Source: Candidatus Termititenax sp.
GTDB lineage: Bacteria; Margulisbacteria; Riflemargulisbacteria; GWF2-35-9; DYQY01
Direction: 5' to 3'
DNA length: 64,000 nucleotides
Assembly (NCBI GenBank): GCA_020719045.1
Contig: DYQY01000001.1
Span: 53,683-117,682, forward strand
Shown here: piece by piece, positions 1-7,644 of the stretch
Position numbering within the stretch: the stretch's first letter is position 1
Layout: each line of letters opens with the position of its first letter
The notes under the pieces: generated by a model
The model's input: the letters and a program-made list of their open reading frames with translations, nothing else
Databases searched by the model: none
What the model was told of the DNA's origin: nothing
Made by a program: the position numbers and the translations under genes

Positions 1-130
1 TGCTGTTCCCATCTTTCTCGTTGAGCTGTAATATTAGTTAAGTCGGGAGCTTCAGTGTTTATGCCAGTAGTTTTATGCTGTTCCCATCTTTCTCGTTGAG
101 CTGTAATATTAGTTAAGTCGGGAGCTTCAG
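1..130. repeat. 75-bp tandem direct repeat (two copies visible)
   Basis: Bases 1-55 and 76-130 are identical, separated by a 20-bp spacer, giving a 75-bp period (25 codons in the minus-strand frame). Identity at the nucleotide level, not just the protein level, suggests recent duplication or unequal recombination. The array probably continues to the left of the window. Confidence 0.9.
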
Positions 131-680
131 CGGCAGTTAAATCAGCACTTGGAATTTTCATCCCATATCTACGAATCCAATTTGCAGGGTCTTCGTTTTC
201 AGAAAGCCTATGGTCAAATGCTCTAGCAAGTCTATCAGCAACTTTGTCGAGAAATGAAGGGATTCTAATAGGCTCAGCACTAATAAATGGAGCTTTAGTT
301 GACATTCTTTGTAAATCTGGTCTATTCAAAGGAGCTATGAACTTACCTCCTTGAGGGAATAATCCGCTGAATGGATTTAAAGCTTTAAGGAAACCTTTAA
401 ATGAAGCAAAAGTAGGATAAGCGTTATGGTTGTTGGCTTGTCCTGCAGAAGGGTTAAAAGGACCAGCACCTGTTTGATGTTTAAGCCCAGAGCTAGCAAA
501 TTCATTTCCAGCGTCACGAGGAAAAGAAGCTGAAGAAGCTTCACGCATTAATGTAGAGCCAAAAGCTTCAACTGATTGACCTAATGCATAGTCTATATCT
601 CCATGCAATCCGATTAGAGCATTAAATCTTGTTGTATTTCTTGCTGTATCATTTGGCATAGCTATTACTTTATTTTTCAT
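1..680 (-). CDS. Partial hypothetical protein with 25-residue tandem repeats
   Basis: An open frame starts at an ATG at 680-678 and runs without a stop off the left edge (226 codons visible). The start has a plausible ribosome site (AGTAGGTG) 6 nt upstream. There is no signal peptide and no family I recognise. The visible N-terminal 190 residues are rich in Ala, Ser, Pro and Phe. From about residue 183 a 25-residue unit begins (core APDLTNITAQRERWEQ), and a second copy follows with identical DNA before the window ends, so more copies may lie outside. The gene is divergent from the pyrK-pyrD group. It may be a repeat-containing structural or effector-like protein. The frame is well supported but the function is unknown. 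Confidence 0.75.
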   Translation of the reverse strand, partial: MKNKVIAMPNDTARNTTRFNALIGLHGDIDYALGQSVEAFGSTLMREASSASFPRDAGNEFASSGLKHQTGAGPFNPSAGQANNHNAYPTFASFKGFLKALNPFSGLFPQGGKFIAPLNRPDLQRMSTKAPFISAEPIRIPSFLDKVADRLARAFDHRLSENEDPANWIRRYGMKIPSADLTAAEAPDLTNITAQRERWEQHKTTGINTEAPDLTNITAQRERWEQ

Positions 681-872
681 TATTAGCACCTACTTTTTAG
701 ATTTTAAATATTCACCTTATACTTATTCCCAAGTTTATTAGTTTCTAAACATTTTTGCTGCTTCTTGGGTGGTAATAAGTAGCAAAAGACAGCTAGTAGA
801 TGCGTAGTGGCAAGGTATTGGTGGATGTATTGTTTTTTTGTGTTGCATTTATGAGGCTTTTCGTTTTACTGG

Positions 873-895
873 ATCCTCTGGTCAAGCCAGAGGAT
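873..895. repeat. REP-like palindrome in intergenic region
   Basis: A perfect 9-bp inverted repeat (ATCCTCTGG / CCAGAGGAT) encloses TCAAG. It resembles the widespread REP/palindromic elements known from many bacterial genomes. A frame reading through it gives the familiar artefact peptide LDPLVKPEDD, so the 64-codon frame at 800-994 is not taken as a gene. The rest of the 681-1011 gap holds the start region of the minus-strand repeat protein and no other gene that I can see. Confidence 0.7.
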
Positions 896-1011
896 GACAA
901 TTATGACACAGTCTGGTTGGTCGGGATGACCTTCACTCATTTTATGAATATTCCAACAAAACACGCTATTGAACTTTATAAAGATAGCCATTGAGTGTTA
1001 GAATATATTTA

Positions 1012-1944
1012 ATGATGAATCCAAACCAGATTAATGAAAACACATCGAAATTTGATCAAAAAGTTTTTTTAAAAGACACAGACTTTTCCTCTCTTTCAAT
1101 TATTCGTAAAAATATAGTAGATTCTTATGTTATTTTTCTTAAAAAAGGAGAGCAATTTGAGCTAATACGGTCTAACGGTATAGAGAAAGATATAATAGAT
1201 TCCTTTGCCGTAGATACTTCATCGATGGTTTATAGTTTATTGCGTTCTACTGATATTAAGCTTGGTCAGCAAGAAGTTCTAAGCGTGTGCAAAGAGAGTA
1301 TCTTCTTTCAAAGAGAATCAACTCAAAAATTAAGACTAGAAATAGAGTATTGGGAAAAGTTAGCATTAGAGTTTTTTTATCCAGTTAGGTATGAATCCCA
1401 TGGATTAATCGGGTTTGTGGTCTTTTCAACTAGGGGCAAATCAATAGGAAAAGGTCATGAGAAGAGATTCAAGGTAGCTATAGAAGAAAGTGTTATTGAA
1501 AGCTTTAAGGCCTTGTATAGCATTACCATAGAAAAAGATATTTTTATGTATAAAGGTTTATTTGAGCTTCAACGTGAGCTACTTAGCTTGAAGGAAGAAG
1601 AGAAGTACTTGAAGGTTTATTATTATTTTCAAGATATCTTAAATCATAAAGCTTCTATAATGTACCTTTTTCAGGATAAGTATTTTTCGCCAGTGCAGTT
1701 TGATAAGATTACGTTTATGAAGCCCTTGTCAAAAAGTGTGTTTAGCGAATTGGGCAAAGTAACCATGCTGAAAATGTCCAAAGATGATTTTTTGTATAAT
1801 GAGTTTGGATTTGGGGATGTAATTATTTTAAAACTAACACATAAGGCAGTTTTTGCTTATAAGGTTGATAGCAACAGTGGTATGCGAGACAGAGAGTTTT
1901 TGACTGTTTTGTTAGATATTTTGGGGAAATTTATTGATGACTAA
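1012..1944 (+). CDS. Hypothetical protein upstream of pyrK
   Basis: A soluble protein of about 310 residues. Start codons are possible at TTG 991, ATG 1012 or ATG 1015. I chose ATG 1012, although no clear ribosome site precedes any of them, so the mRNA may be leaderless. There are no membrane segments. The alternating pattern of hydrophobic strands and amphipathic helices is compatible with two GAF-like sensory domains (about residues 30-150 and 180-310), but no diagnostic motif is visible. Its 3' end overlaps pyrK by 8 nt, so it is almost certainly co-transcribed with the dihydroorotate dehydrogenase genes. Whether it has a role in pyrimidine synthesis cannot be said. Confidence 0.75.
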   Translation: MMNPNQINENTSKFDQKVFLKDTDFSSLSIIRKNIVDSYVIFLKKGEQFELIRSNGIEKDIIDSFAVDTSSMVYSLLRSTDIKLGQQEVLSVCKESIFFQRESTQKLRLEIEYWEKLALEFFYPVRYESHGLIGFVVFSTRGKSIGKGHEKRFKVAIEESVIESFKALYSITIEKDIFMYKGLFELQRELLSLKEEEKYLKVYYYFQDILNHKASIMYLFQDKYFSPVQFDKITFMKPLSKSVFSELGKVTMLKMSKDDFLYNEFGFGDVIILKLTHKAVFAYKVDSNSGMRDREFLTVLLDILGKFIDD

Positions 1945-2677
1945 GTTGTTAGAGAAGGCTCAAGTAGTTGAGAATAAAGAAGTAGCTTCTGGTATATATA
2001 AGTGCAGGCTTAGAACTAGCAAAATAGCAAAAGAATGTAAGCCAGGTAACTTTATAAACATTTCAGTTGGTAGCAACTCACAGTTTTTATTGAAACGACC
2101 GTTTGGTGTTCATAATGTAATTGGTAATGAGCTAGAAATATTGTACCGTGTTCGTGGTAAGGGGACAGATGTTATGACTAGCTTAGTTGCTGGCGATAGT
2201 TTGGACTTACTTGGTCCTCTTGGTAACGGGTTTTCTTTGTTTGAAGGCAAGAAAATCCTTCTTTTAGGTGGTGGGATGGGGATAGCTCCTTTGTATTATT
2301 TAGAAAAGGAATTAAGCAAAGATAATGAAGTAATAACAATGTATGCTGTTAAGACAAGAGAAGAGTTAGTTGATATTAAAGTATCTAACCTTGTTGTGCA
2401 TATAGATAAAGAAGAGGGTTGTTTTGCTTGTGATAAGTTAGAGGATGTTCTAATAAAGAATAATATAGAAATGTTATATATTTGTGGTCCTGACGCATTA
2501 ATGAAATTATCATATCAGATAGCAAAGAAGCATGGTGTTTATACTGAGGTTTCTTTGGAAGCAAGAATGGCTTGTGGCTTTGGCGCTTGTGTTGGTTGTG
2601 TCGTGGAAACAGTTAGTGGATTGAAGAAGGTTTGCAACGAAGGACCGGTTTTTAAGGCAGAGGAAATATGGGGATAA
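1937..2677 (+). CDS. pyrK: Dihydroorotate dehydrogenase electron-transfer subunit
   Basis: PyrK-type FAD/[2Fe-2S] subunit that passes electrons from PyrDB to NAD+ in pyrimidine biosynthesis. The N-terminal ferredoxin-reductase-like FAD domain includes RPFGVHN. The nucleotide-binding middle part contains LLLGGGMGIAPL. The C-terminal iron-sulfur loop ACGFGACVGCVV with a further Cys (KVCNEGP) supplies four cysteines. Length (246 aa) is normal. The start is ATG 1937, which overlaps the end of the upstream gene; a TTG one codon earlier is less likely. The paired pyrD lies 77 nt downstream, beyond a palindromic element. Confidence 0.95.
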   Translation: MTKLLEKAQVVENKEVASGIYKCRLRTSKIAKECKPGNFINISVGSNSQFLLKRPFGVHNVIGNELEILYRVRGKGTDVMTSLVAGDSLDLLGPLGNGFSLFEGKKILLLGGGMGIAPLYYLEKELSKDNEVITMYAVKTREELVDIKVSNLVVHIDKEEGCFACDKLEDVLIKNNIEMLYICGPDALMKLSYQIAKKHGVYTEVSLEARMACGFGACVGCVVETVSGLKKVCNEGPVFKAEEIWG

Positions 2678-2680
2678 TAC

Positions 2681-2728
2681 CCTTCCGTCTCAGCTAAAGC
2701 TGAGCCACCTTCCCTTGAAAAGGGAAGG
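2681..2728. repeat. Double-hairpin palindromic element between pyrK and pyrD
   Basis: Two adjacent inverted repeats: CTCAGCT-AA-AGCTGAG (2689-2704) and CCTTCCCTT with AAGGGAAGG (2708-2727), framed by CCTTCC. This Y-shaped layout matches a class of small palindromic elements scattered through many unrelated bacterial genomes. Here it sits inside an operon, just before the pyrD ribosome site. Confidence 0.7.
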
Positions 2729-2754
2729 ATTAAAAAGAAAAAGAGGTTGAAGAG

Positions 2755-3657
2755 TTGAAGAGTTTAGAAGTTAATCTTGGCAAACTAGTTTTACAGAATC
2801 CAATCACGACTGCTTCAGGTTGCTTTGGGTATGGAACAGAGTATAGTGATTTTGTTGATTTAGACTCACTCGGGGCTATTACTCTTAAGAGCATAACATT
2901 AAATCAAAGAGAAGGAAATCCTACGCCGAGGATAGCCGAAACGCCTTCTGGTATGATGAACTCAATAGGATTAGCGAATTGTGGTATTAAGGAATTTATT
3001 CAAGAGAAGTTGCCTGCACTTGAGCATTTAAAGAAAGTAAAAGTAATTGCTAACATCGCTGGTCATTCCACAGAAGAGAATGTTGAGTTAGCCGAGATAT
3101 TGGACGGGCAGAAGAGAGTAGATGCAATCGAGCTAAATATTTCTTGTCCGAACGTAGATGCTGGCGGGTTAGCCTTTTGTCAGGACATGGCGCAACTTAA
3201 GGTGCTTCTTAATAAGGTAAGAGCAAAGACTGACAAGCCACTTATTGTGAAACTTGCAGCGAATGTTCATGATATAGTCAACTTAGCACAGGTTTGTGAA
3301 GGAGAGGGCGCTGATATGCTTTCTTTGATTAATACTGTTACTGGATTAGAAGTAGACATTGAGAATCGCAAACTATTTTTTAGTAGAGGATATGCTGGAC
3401 TTAGCGGACCGGCAATAAGGCCAATAGCCCTTAAGGCAGTATATGATGTATCTAGAGTTGTTAAACTTCCGATTATTGGGATGGGTGGTATTGCTAATAT
3501 CGATGACGTAGTGAAGTTTCTAATGGTAGGCGCGGATGCTGTATCTGTAGGTATGATGAACTTTGTAGAACCTGACATTTCTCAAAGATTAGTTGGCGGA
3601 CTTCAAGGATATATAAGAGCGAAGAATATTGGATTAAAAGACCTTACTCTTAATTAG
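2755..3657 (+). CDS. pyrD: Dihydroorotate dehydrogenase, class 1B catalytic subunit
   Basis: FMN enzyme oxidising dihydroorotate to orotate, the fourth step of de novo pyrimidine synthesis. Conserved parts include the N-terminal NPITTASGCFGYGTEY, the active-site loop NISCPNVDAGG with Cys as catalytic base (class 1B), the Lys in PLIVKLAANV, and the phosphate-binding GMGGI plus GADAVSVG near the C-terminus. Length (300 aa) is usual. It starts with TTG, preceded by AAGAGG at 8 nt spacing. Pairing with PyrK means the enzyme uses NAD+ as electron acceptor. Confidence 0.96.
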   Translation: MKSLEVNLGKLVLQNPITTASGCFGYGTEYSDFVDLDSLGAITLKSITLNQREGNPTPRIAETPSGMMNSIGLANCGIKEFIQEKLPALEHLKKVKVIANIAGHSTEENVELAEILDGQKRVDAIELNISCPNVDAGGLAFCQDMAQLKVLLNKVRAKTDKPLIVKLAANVHDIVNLAQVCEGEGADMLSLINTVTGLEVDIENRKLFFSRGYAGLSGPAIRPIALKAVYDVSRVVKLPIIGMGGIANIDDVVKFLMVGADAVSVGMMNFVEPDISQRLVGGLQGYIRAKNIGLKDLTLN

Positions 3658-3692
3658 TTGCAATAAAACATATTTCACTTCGAAATATTAAT

Positions 3693-4727
3693 ATGAGAAC
3701 AAAAATTATTTCAAATAGTGATACTTATAAAGACACCGGCAGGACAGTTGATGCTGAAACATATACTTTTTTGACTGGTGGCAATGACGTTGGTGAACGA
3801 AAAGTATATGCCTCTCCATATGCTATAGAGATGGATGGTATAACTATACAAAAAGATGCTCGTTTTATATTTTTAAACAAATCAGATGTTATTTTTTATT
3901 GTTTAAATGATCAACCAATAGGGTCTGGTGTTGTCCCTGCTGGATCTCTTTTATGGTTTCATGACGGACAGTTAGTCTCTTCAATTTTTAATGCAGATAC
4001 ATCTTTTACAGATATTAATTTTAAAAAAGGAAGCGCGTTGTATTTTTATCTAGGCAAGCAGATTTCTTCAGGAGTTTTAGCTAAAGATACTAACGTTCAA
4101 GGGTTTATGCTCAAGGAAAATACAACAGTCAATTTATATGAAAATGGGCAGCTTTGTGAAGGCAGGTTGGCAGTTAGCACCACCTTAAATGGAGCATTTT
4201 TTATCAAAGGAACATTGGTTGTATTGGATAATAGTGTTTTGGAGCATGTTGAACTAGAAGAGGATGTTTTAGCGAAAAGTTATTTGTTCCGAAAGAATTC
4301 TACTCTACATTTTCATCCCAACGGCCAAGTTTCTGTTGGAATGTTAGCAAGGGAAGAAGAGATTCGGGGCATAAGTTTCTCAAAACTGTCTGATTTGTTT
4401 TTTGATGATAAAGGTAATATTATAAAAGCTGAGGTTGAAGAATTTGTTTTCAGACACGAAAGCAAGGAATACCCATTATTTTTGAAAGATGCTGAAATAA
4501 ATGGAGTCACAATTAAGTTATCTCCAAAAGAGAGTTGGTTAATAACGAAAACTGCGTTTTCATATAAAGGAGTAACCTATCCAGCCGGTTCTGTTTTGTA
4601 TTTTGATGGCAATAATCATGCAGAAAGCATCTTAGTCAAAGAGCCTATCAGCATAAACAGAAAATCATACCCCGCTAATACTCATTTTTGGTTTAGACCT
4701 GGTGGTACTCCCTATGTTCCTAAATAA
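3693..4727 (+). CDS. Hypothetical beta-repeat protein (MORN/YwqK-like repeats)
   Basis: 344 residues without signal peptide or membrane segment. It is built of degenerate repeats of about 37-40 residues. Each repeat carries a Ser-x-Leu-hydrophobic run, a turn such as HDGQLVS, ENGQLCEG or HPNGQVSVG, and then a Leu-Ala plus acidic stretch. At least six units can be followed. The pattern resembles MORN and YwqK-type antitoxin repeats, though the sequence match is loose. A short palindrome (ATATTTC / GAAATAT, 3670-3688) precedes the ATG and no ribosome site is visible. It stands alone between pyrD and the ArsR operon. Function unknown. Confidence 0.75.
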   Translation: MRTKIISNSDTYKDTGRTVDAETYTFLTGGNDVGERKVYASPYAIEMDGITIQKDARFIFLNKSDVIFYCLNDQPIGSGVVPAGSLLWFHDGQLVSSIFNADTSFTDINFKKGSALYFYLGKQISSGVLAKDTNVQGFMLKENTTVNLYENGQLCEGRLAVSTTLNGAFFIKGTLVVLDNSVLEHVELEEDVLAKSYLFRKNSTLHFHPNGQVSVGMLAREEEIRGISFSKLSDLFFDDKGNIIKAEVEEFVFRHESKEYPLFLKDAEINGVTIKLSPKESWLITKTAFSYKGVTYPAGSVLYFDGNNHAESILVKEPISINRKSYPANTHFWFRPGGTPYVPK

Positions 4728-4800
4728 CAGATTGTGATTAAGTCGTTCAAATAATTTAACCAGTAATTAGCATTTGAGTTTAGTTAGAAGAAAATACCCT

Positions 4801-4845
4801 TTGATTCTTTTTATGTTATATCGTATTATTGCGATATTGCGATAT
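4801..4845 (+). promoter_or_regulatory. Promoter with ArsR-type operator over the -10 element
   Basis: A -35 TTGATT (4801-4806) and a -10 TATTAT (4824-4829) are 17 bp apart. The -10 lies exactly between the arms of an inverted repeat, ATATCG (4818-4823) and CGATAT (4832-4837), with a further direct copy of the right arm at 4840-4845. An interrupted dyad covering the -10 of an arsR-family gene is the usual autorepression layout. Repression by the downstream ArsR product is inferred. Confidence 0.75.
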
Positions 4846-4866
4846 TGCTTTATGAAAGGAGTTTAA

Positions 4867-5151
4867 ATGTTGGATATAAATCATGAAAAGATGGGCCATA
4901 TTTTGAAGGCACTTGCTCATCCTGTGAGGTTACAAATGGTACAATTATTGCTTGATAATGAATGTTGTGTGAATAATTTATGTAATATTTTGGATATACC
5001 ACAGTCAACATCTTCACAACATTTAGGAGTTTTAAGAAACAGTGGTATTGTTTACCCAACTAAGAAAGGTAATAGAACTTGTTATGTTGTTAAGAATAAG
5101 GAGGCTATCCAAGTATTAGCTATTTTAAAGAATATGCAAAGTAAGTCATAA
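4867..5151 (+). CDS. ArsR/SmtB-family transcriptional repressor
   Basis: 94-residue winged helix-turn-helix protein with LKALAHPVRLQMVQLL, recognition helix region QSTSSQHLGVLRNSGIV and the beta-wing KKGNRTCYVV. Cysteines cluster in ECCVNNLC, at the alpha3 position where ArsR proteins bind As(III), Sb(III) or other thiophilic ligands, so a thiol- or metalloid-based signal is likely. Strong ribosome site AAAGGAG 5 nt before the ATG. As first gene of the following operon, with an operator over its own promoter, it probably represses the cluster. The ligand could also be a redox or sulfur species. Confidence 0.92.
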   Translation: MLDINHEKMGHILKALAHPVRLQMVQLLLDNECCVNNLCNILDIPQSTSSQHLGVLRNSGIVYPTKKGNRTCYVVKNKEAIQVLAILKNMQSKS

Positions 5152-5174
5152 AATATTTAAAAAAGGAGAAATAA

Positions 5175-6161
5175 ATGAAAAATGAGCAAAAAAATAACAG
5201 GGAAGATGTTTATGAATTGAATAGATTAAAGAATTTTCCTATTTCTTTTTTTTCAATATCCTTAGGGCTTATTGGTTTTACACTTGCCTGGCAAAAAGCT
5301 GAGCAAATTTTAGAAATTAATTTAAAGTTTAGTAGTTACTTGTTGTATTTATCTCTTTTGATTATTGTGATTACTGCTTTAATCTATATATCAAAATTAG
5401 TAAAATATCCAAGCTTAATAGGAGAAGAGTTACGTCATCCTATTAAAATAAACTTTTTTCCAATAATTGCCAAAATTTTTCTTATTACCAGTATAATTTA
5501 CCTTCCATTAGATATTGTTATTTCTAAGTATCTTTGGTGGATTGGTGTTGTTGCACAGTTTATTTTTTCAATTACAACTATGTCATCTTGGATTAGGCAT
5601 ACTAGTTTTGAAATACCACACCTTAATCCTTCATGGTTTATTCCTGTTGTTGGCTCTATTATTGTGCCAATTGCAGGCGTTACACATTTTTCGCCTGAGC
5701 TATCATGGTTCTTTTTTAGTATAGGTTTTTTTTGGTGGCTAATTTTGACAGTAATAGTTGTAAATAGGATTATTTTTTTCCATCCTATTCCAGATAAATT
5801 ATTGCCAACAATGTTTATTTTATTCGCCCCTCCTATCATAGGATTTATATCTTTAACAAAGCTAGTTGGAGTAACATATTTTGGCAATATGCTTTACTAT
5901 TTTGGATTGTTTATGTTTATTCTTGTTATCGCTCAACTGAAAACATTTTTAAAGATAAAGTTTTATTTGTCTTGGTGGGCTTATTCTTTTCCGTTAGACG
6001 CCTTGGTTATAGGCACATTACTTATGTACCATGAGACTGGTTCAGTTTTTTTCAGAGTAATATCATGGGGATTGTTGCTGTTATTAAATTTTGTTATCTT
6101 ATTATTGGGGTTTAAAACAATAATTGCCATTAAAAACAAGCAAATTTGTATTGAAGAGTAA
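5175..6161 (+). CDS. SLAC1/TehA (TDT family) anion channel
   Basis: 328-residue membrane protein with about ten hydrophobic segments. It opens with LKNFPISFFSISLGLIGFTL, typical of the tellurite-resistance/dicarboxylate (TDT, SLAC1-like) family of anion channels. The ribosome site AAAAGGAG stands before the ATG. The gene follows arsR by 23 nt and precedes the reductase gene by 7 nt, so it is the membrane component of this cluster. Relatives conduct small anions or take part in oxyanion resistance. The anion here is unknown, and export of a toxic or sulfur-containing anion is only a guess. Confidence 0.88.
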   Translation: MKNEQKNNREDVYELNRLKNFPISFFSISLGLIGFTLAWQKAEQILEINLKFSSYLLYLSLLIIVITALIYISKLVKYPSLIGEELRHPIKINFFPIIAKIFLITSIIYLPLDIVISKYLWWIGVVAQFIFSITTMSSWIRHTSFEIPHLNPSWFIPVVGSIIVPIAGVTHFSPELSWFFFSIGFFWWLILTVIVVNRIIFFHPIPDKLLPTMFILFAPPIIGFISLTKLVGVTYFGNMLYYFGLFMFILVIAQLKTFLKIKFYLSWWAYSFPLDALVIGTLLMYHETGSVFFRVISWGLLLLLNFVILLLGFKTIIAIKNKQICIEE

Positions 6162-6168
6162 GAAAATA

Positions 6169-7077
6169 ATGAGAGATATTAATGTTGATGTTTTAATAAT
6201 TGGAGCTGGTCCAGCCGGTTTATCTGCAGCGATTTATACAGCAAGGGCGGGAAAGAAGACGGTTGTATTAAAAGGAAAAACAAAGTCCCATTTGGAACTT
6301 GCACATAAGGTTGAGAACTATCCAGGGATTGATTCAATTTCAGGGCATGAGTTATTAAAGAGATTCGAAGACCAGGCAACTAAGTTTGGAGCTGAAATAA
6401 TAGTAGCAGATGTATTAGAAATGTCACTTGAGTTTGAACCTAAAATGGCAACTACTCGCTCAGAGTTTATTCAGGCTAAGGTTGTTATTATTGCCATGGG
6501 TAAAGGTGAACATAAAAAGGATATTATTGGTGAGTCTGATTTTCTTGGTGCAGGAGTGTCTTATTGTGCTACTTGTGATGGAGATTTTTATAAAGGTAAG
6601 AAGGTTGTTGTTTATGGTAACGACTTTGAGGCAGTTCATGATGCACAGATGTTGATTCAATTAGGTTGTGACGTGACGCTTGTCTCATATTGCAAAGATC
6701 AAACGTGTCCAGAAAGTTTATTGAAGCTTGCACAGGAAAAAGGAGTTCATCTGATAAATAATACTGAGATTATTGAGGTAATGGGTTCTGGAACAGTTGA
6801 AAAGATACGCATTAAGAATAGTGATGGAGAAATAGAGCTAGAGACTTCAGGTTTATTTATTATTCAGGCTATTCCATCTTCAGCGTTGTTGTCTAAGATG
6901 GGCGTGACTCTTTCAACTAAAGACTGTATCGCAGTTGATCGTGAGATGAAAACAAATTTCCCAGGGGTGTATGCAGCTGGCGATATTACTTGTGGTGGTT
7001 GGCAGATTGCTATAGCTAATGGAGAAGGTTCTGTTGCTGCACTGAGTGCTCTTAAGTATTTAAGAGACCATAAATGA
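6169..7077 (+). CDS. Thioredoxin-reductase-like flavoprotein
   Basis: 302 residues from ATG 6169; a TTG at 6124 would lie inside the previous gene. The FAD motif IIGAGPAGLSAAIYTARAG is intact, the redox-active CATC is at residues 133-136, and the C-terminal AAGDI motif is present. In contrast, the second dinucleotide site is degenerate: where thioredoxin reductases have GGGNSAxEEA, this reads YGNDFEAVHDA, and the HRR NADPH-phosphate motif is absent. It may therefore take electrons from another donor, or act as a dithiol oxidoreductase with an unusual partner. A second, fused reductase is encoded later in the same operon. Confidence 0.88.
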   Translation: MRDINVDVLIIGAGPAGLSAAIYTARAGKKTVVLKGKTKSHLELAHKVENYPGIDSISGHELLKRFEDQATKFGAEIIVADVLEMSLEFEPKMATTRSEFIQAKVVIIAMGKGEHKKDIIGESDFLGAGVSYCATCDGDFYKGKKVVVYGNDFEAVHDAQMLIQLGCDVTLVSYCKDQTCPESLLKLAQEKGVHLINNTEIIEVMGSGTVEKIRIKNSDGEIELETSGLFIIQAIPSSALLSKMGVTLSTKDCIAVDREMKTNFPGVYAAGDITCGGWQIAIANGEGSVAALSALKYLRDHK

Positions 7078-7090
7078 ATAGGAGTAAGTT

Positions 7091-7642
7091 GTGGATTGTT
7101 TAGCTTGTTCAAGTAAAAACTGTAAATCAAATGCACAAGATTGTAATGGTCAACGAGAGTCTGTTTTAAGTAATTATTCTATTGAATCACTAAAACAAAG
7201 CTACCTAAATTCCGATAAGTTGGTGGCAAATGGTCGAGCAGGACAGCTGTCTAGGATACAGGAAATAGTTGAGTATGCAAAATTGCAGAATTATAAAAAT
7301 ATAGCGATTGCGTATTGCTTTTGCATGGAAAATTTAGCAAAAGAAGTGATGGAAATTTTCTCTAATGAAGGATTTAAAACAAGCTCAGTGCGTTGCACCA
7401 TTAATGGTATTCGTGAAAAGCAAATCGATAGTTCGTTGGGAGAGAGTGTTAATTGTAACCCAATTGGACAAGCATTAGAAATAAATAATAGTGAGGCAGA
7501 GTTTGCTATAGATATGGGGCTTTGTATGGGTCATGATGTGCTTTATCGTCAGCATTTAACAAAACCAGGAACAACGTTAATCGTTAAAGATCGTGTATAC
7601 AATCATAATCCAGCGAAAGCATTAAAAAGTTATAAGGAGTAG
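7091..7642 (+). CDS. DUF1847 Cys-rich metal-binding protein
   Basis: 183 residues beginning with a GTG preceded by GGAG at 6 nt spacing. The N-terminus is a Cys cluster (CLACSSKNCKSNAQDC) and further conserved cysteines occur in YCFCMEN, VRCTING, VNCNP and LCMGHD. The pattern fits DUF1847, a family of predicted metal- or Fe-S-binding proteins that often accompanies redox and selenium/arsenic-type genes in anaerobes. It is 2 nt from the next gene. Biochemical role is not established. Confidence 0.85.
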   Translation: MDCLACSSKNCKSNAQDCNGQRESVLSNYSIESLKQSYLNSDKLVANGRAGQLSRIQEIVEYAKLQNYKNIAIAYCFCMENLAKEVMEIFSNEGFKTSSVRCTINGIREKQIDSSLGESVNCNPIGQALEINNSEAEFAIDMGLCMGHDVLYRQHLTKPGTTLIVKDRVYNHNPAKALKSYKE

Positions 7643-7644
7643 CT

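Noticed and set aside
1-130. CRISPR array
   Set aside because: The repeat is 55 bp with one 20-bp spacer, is in frame with a coding region, and no cas gene is near.
800-994. A 64-codon frame on the plus strand
   Set aside because: It is largely the translation of a REP-like palindrome, has no ribosome site and overlaps the start region of the next gene.
4818-4848. Riboswitch or CRISPR-like short repeats before arsR
   Set aside because: The GCGATATT repeats are short, overlap the -10 and form an operator dyad, which explains them better.
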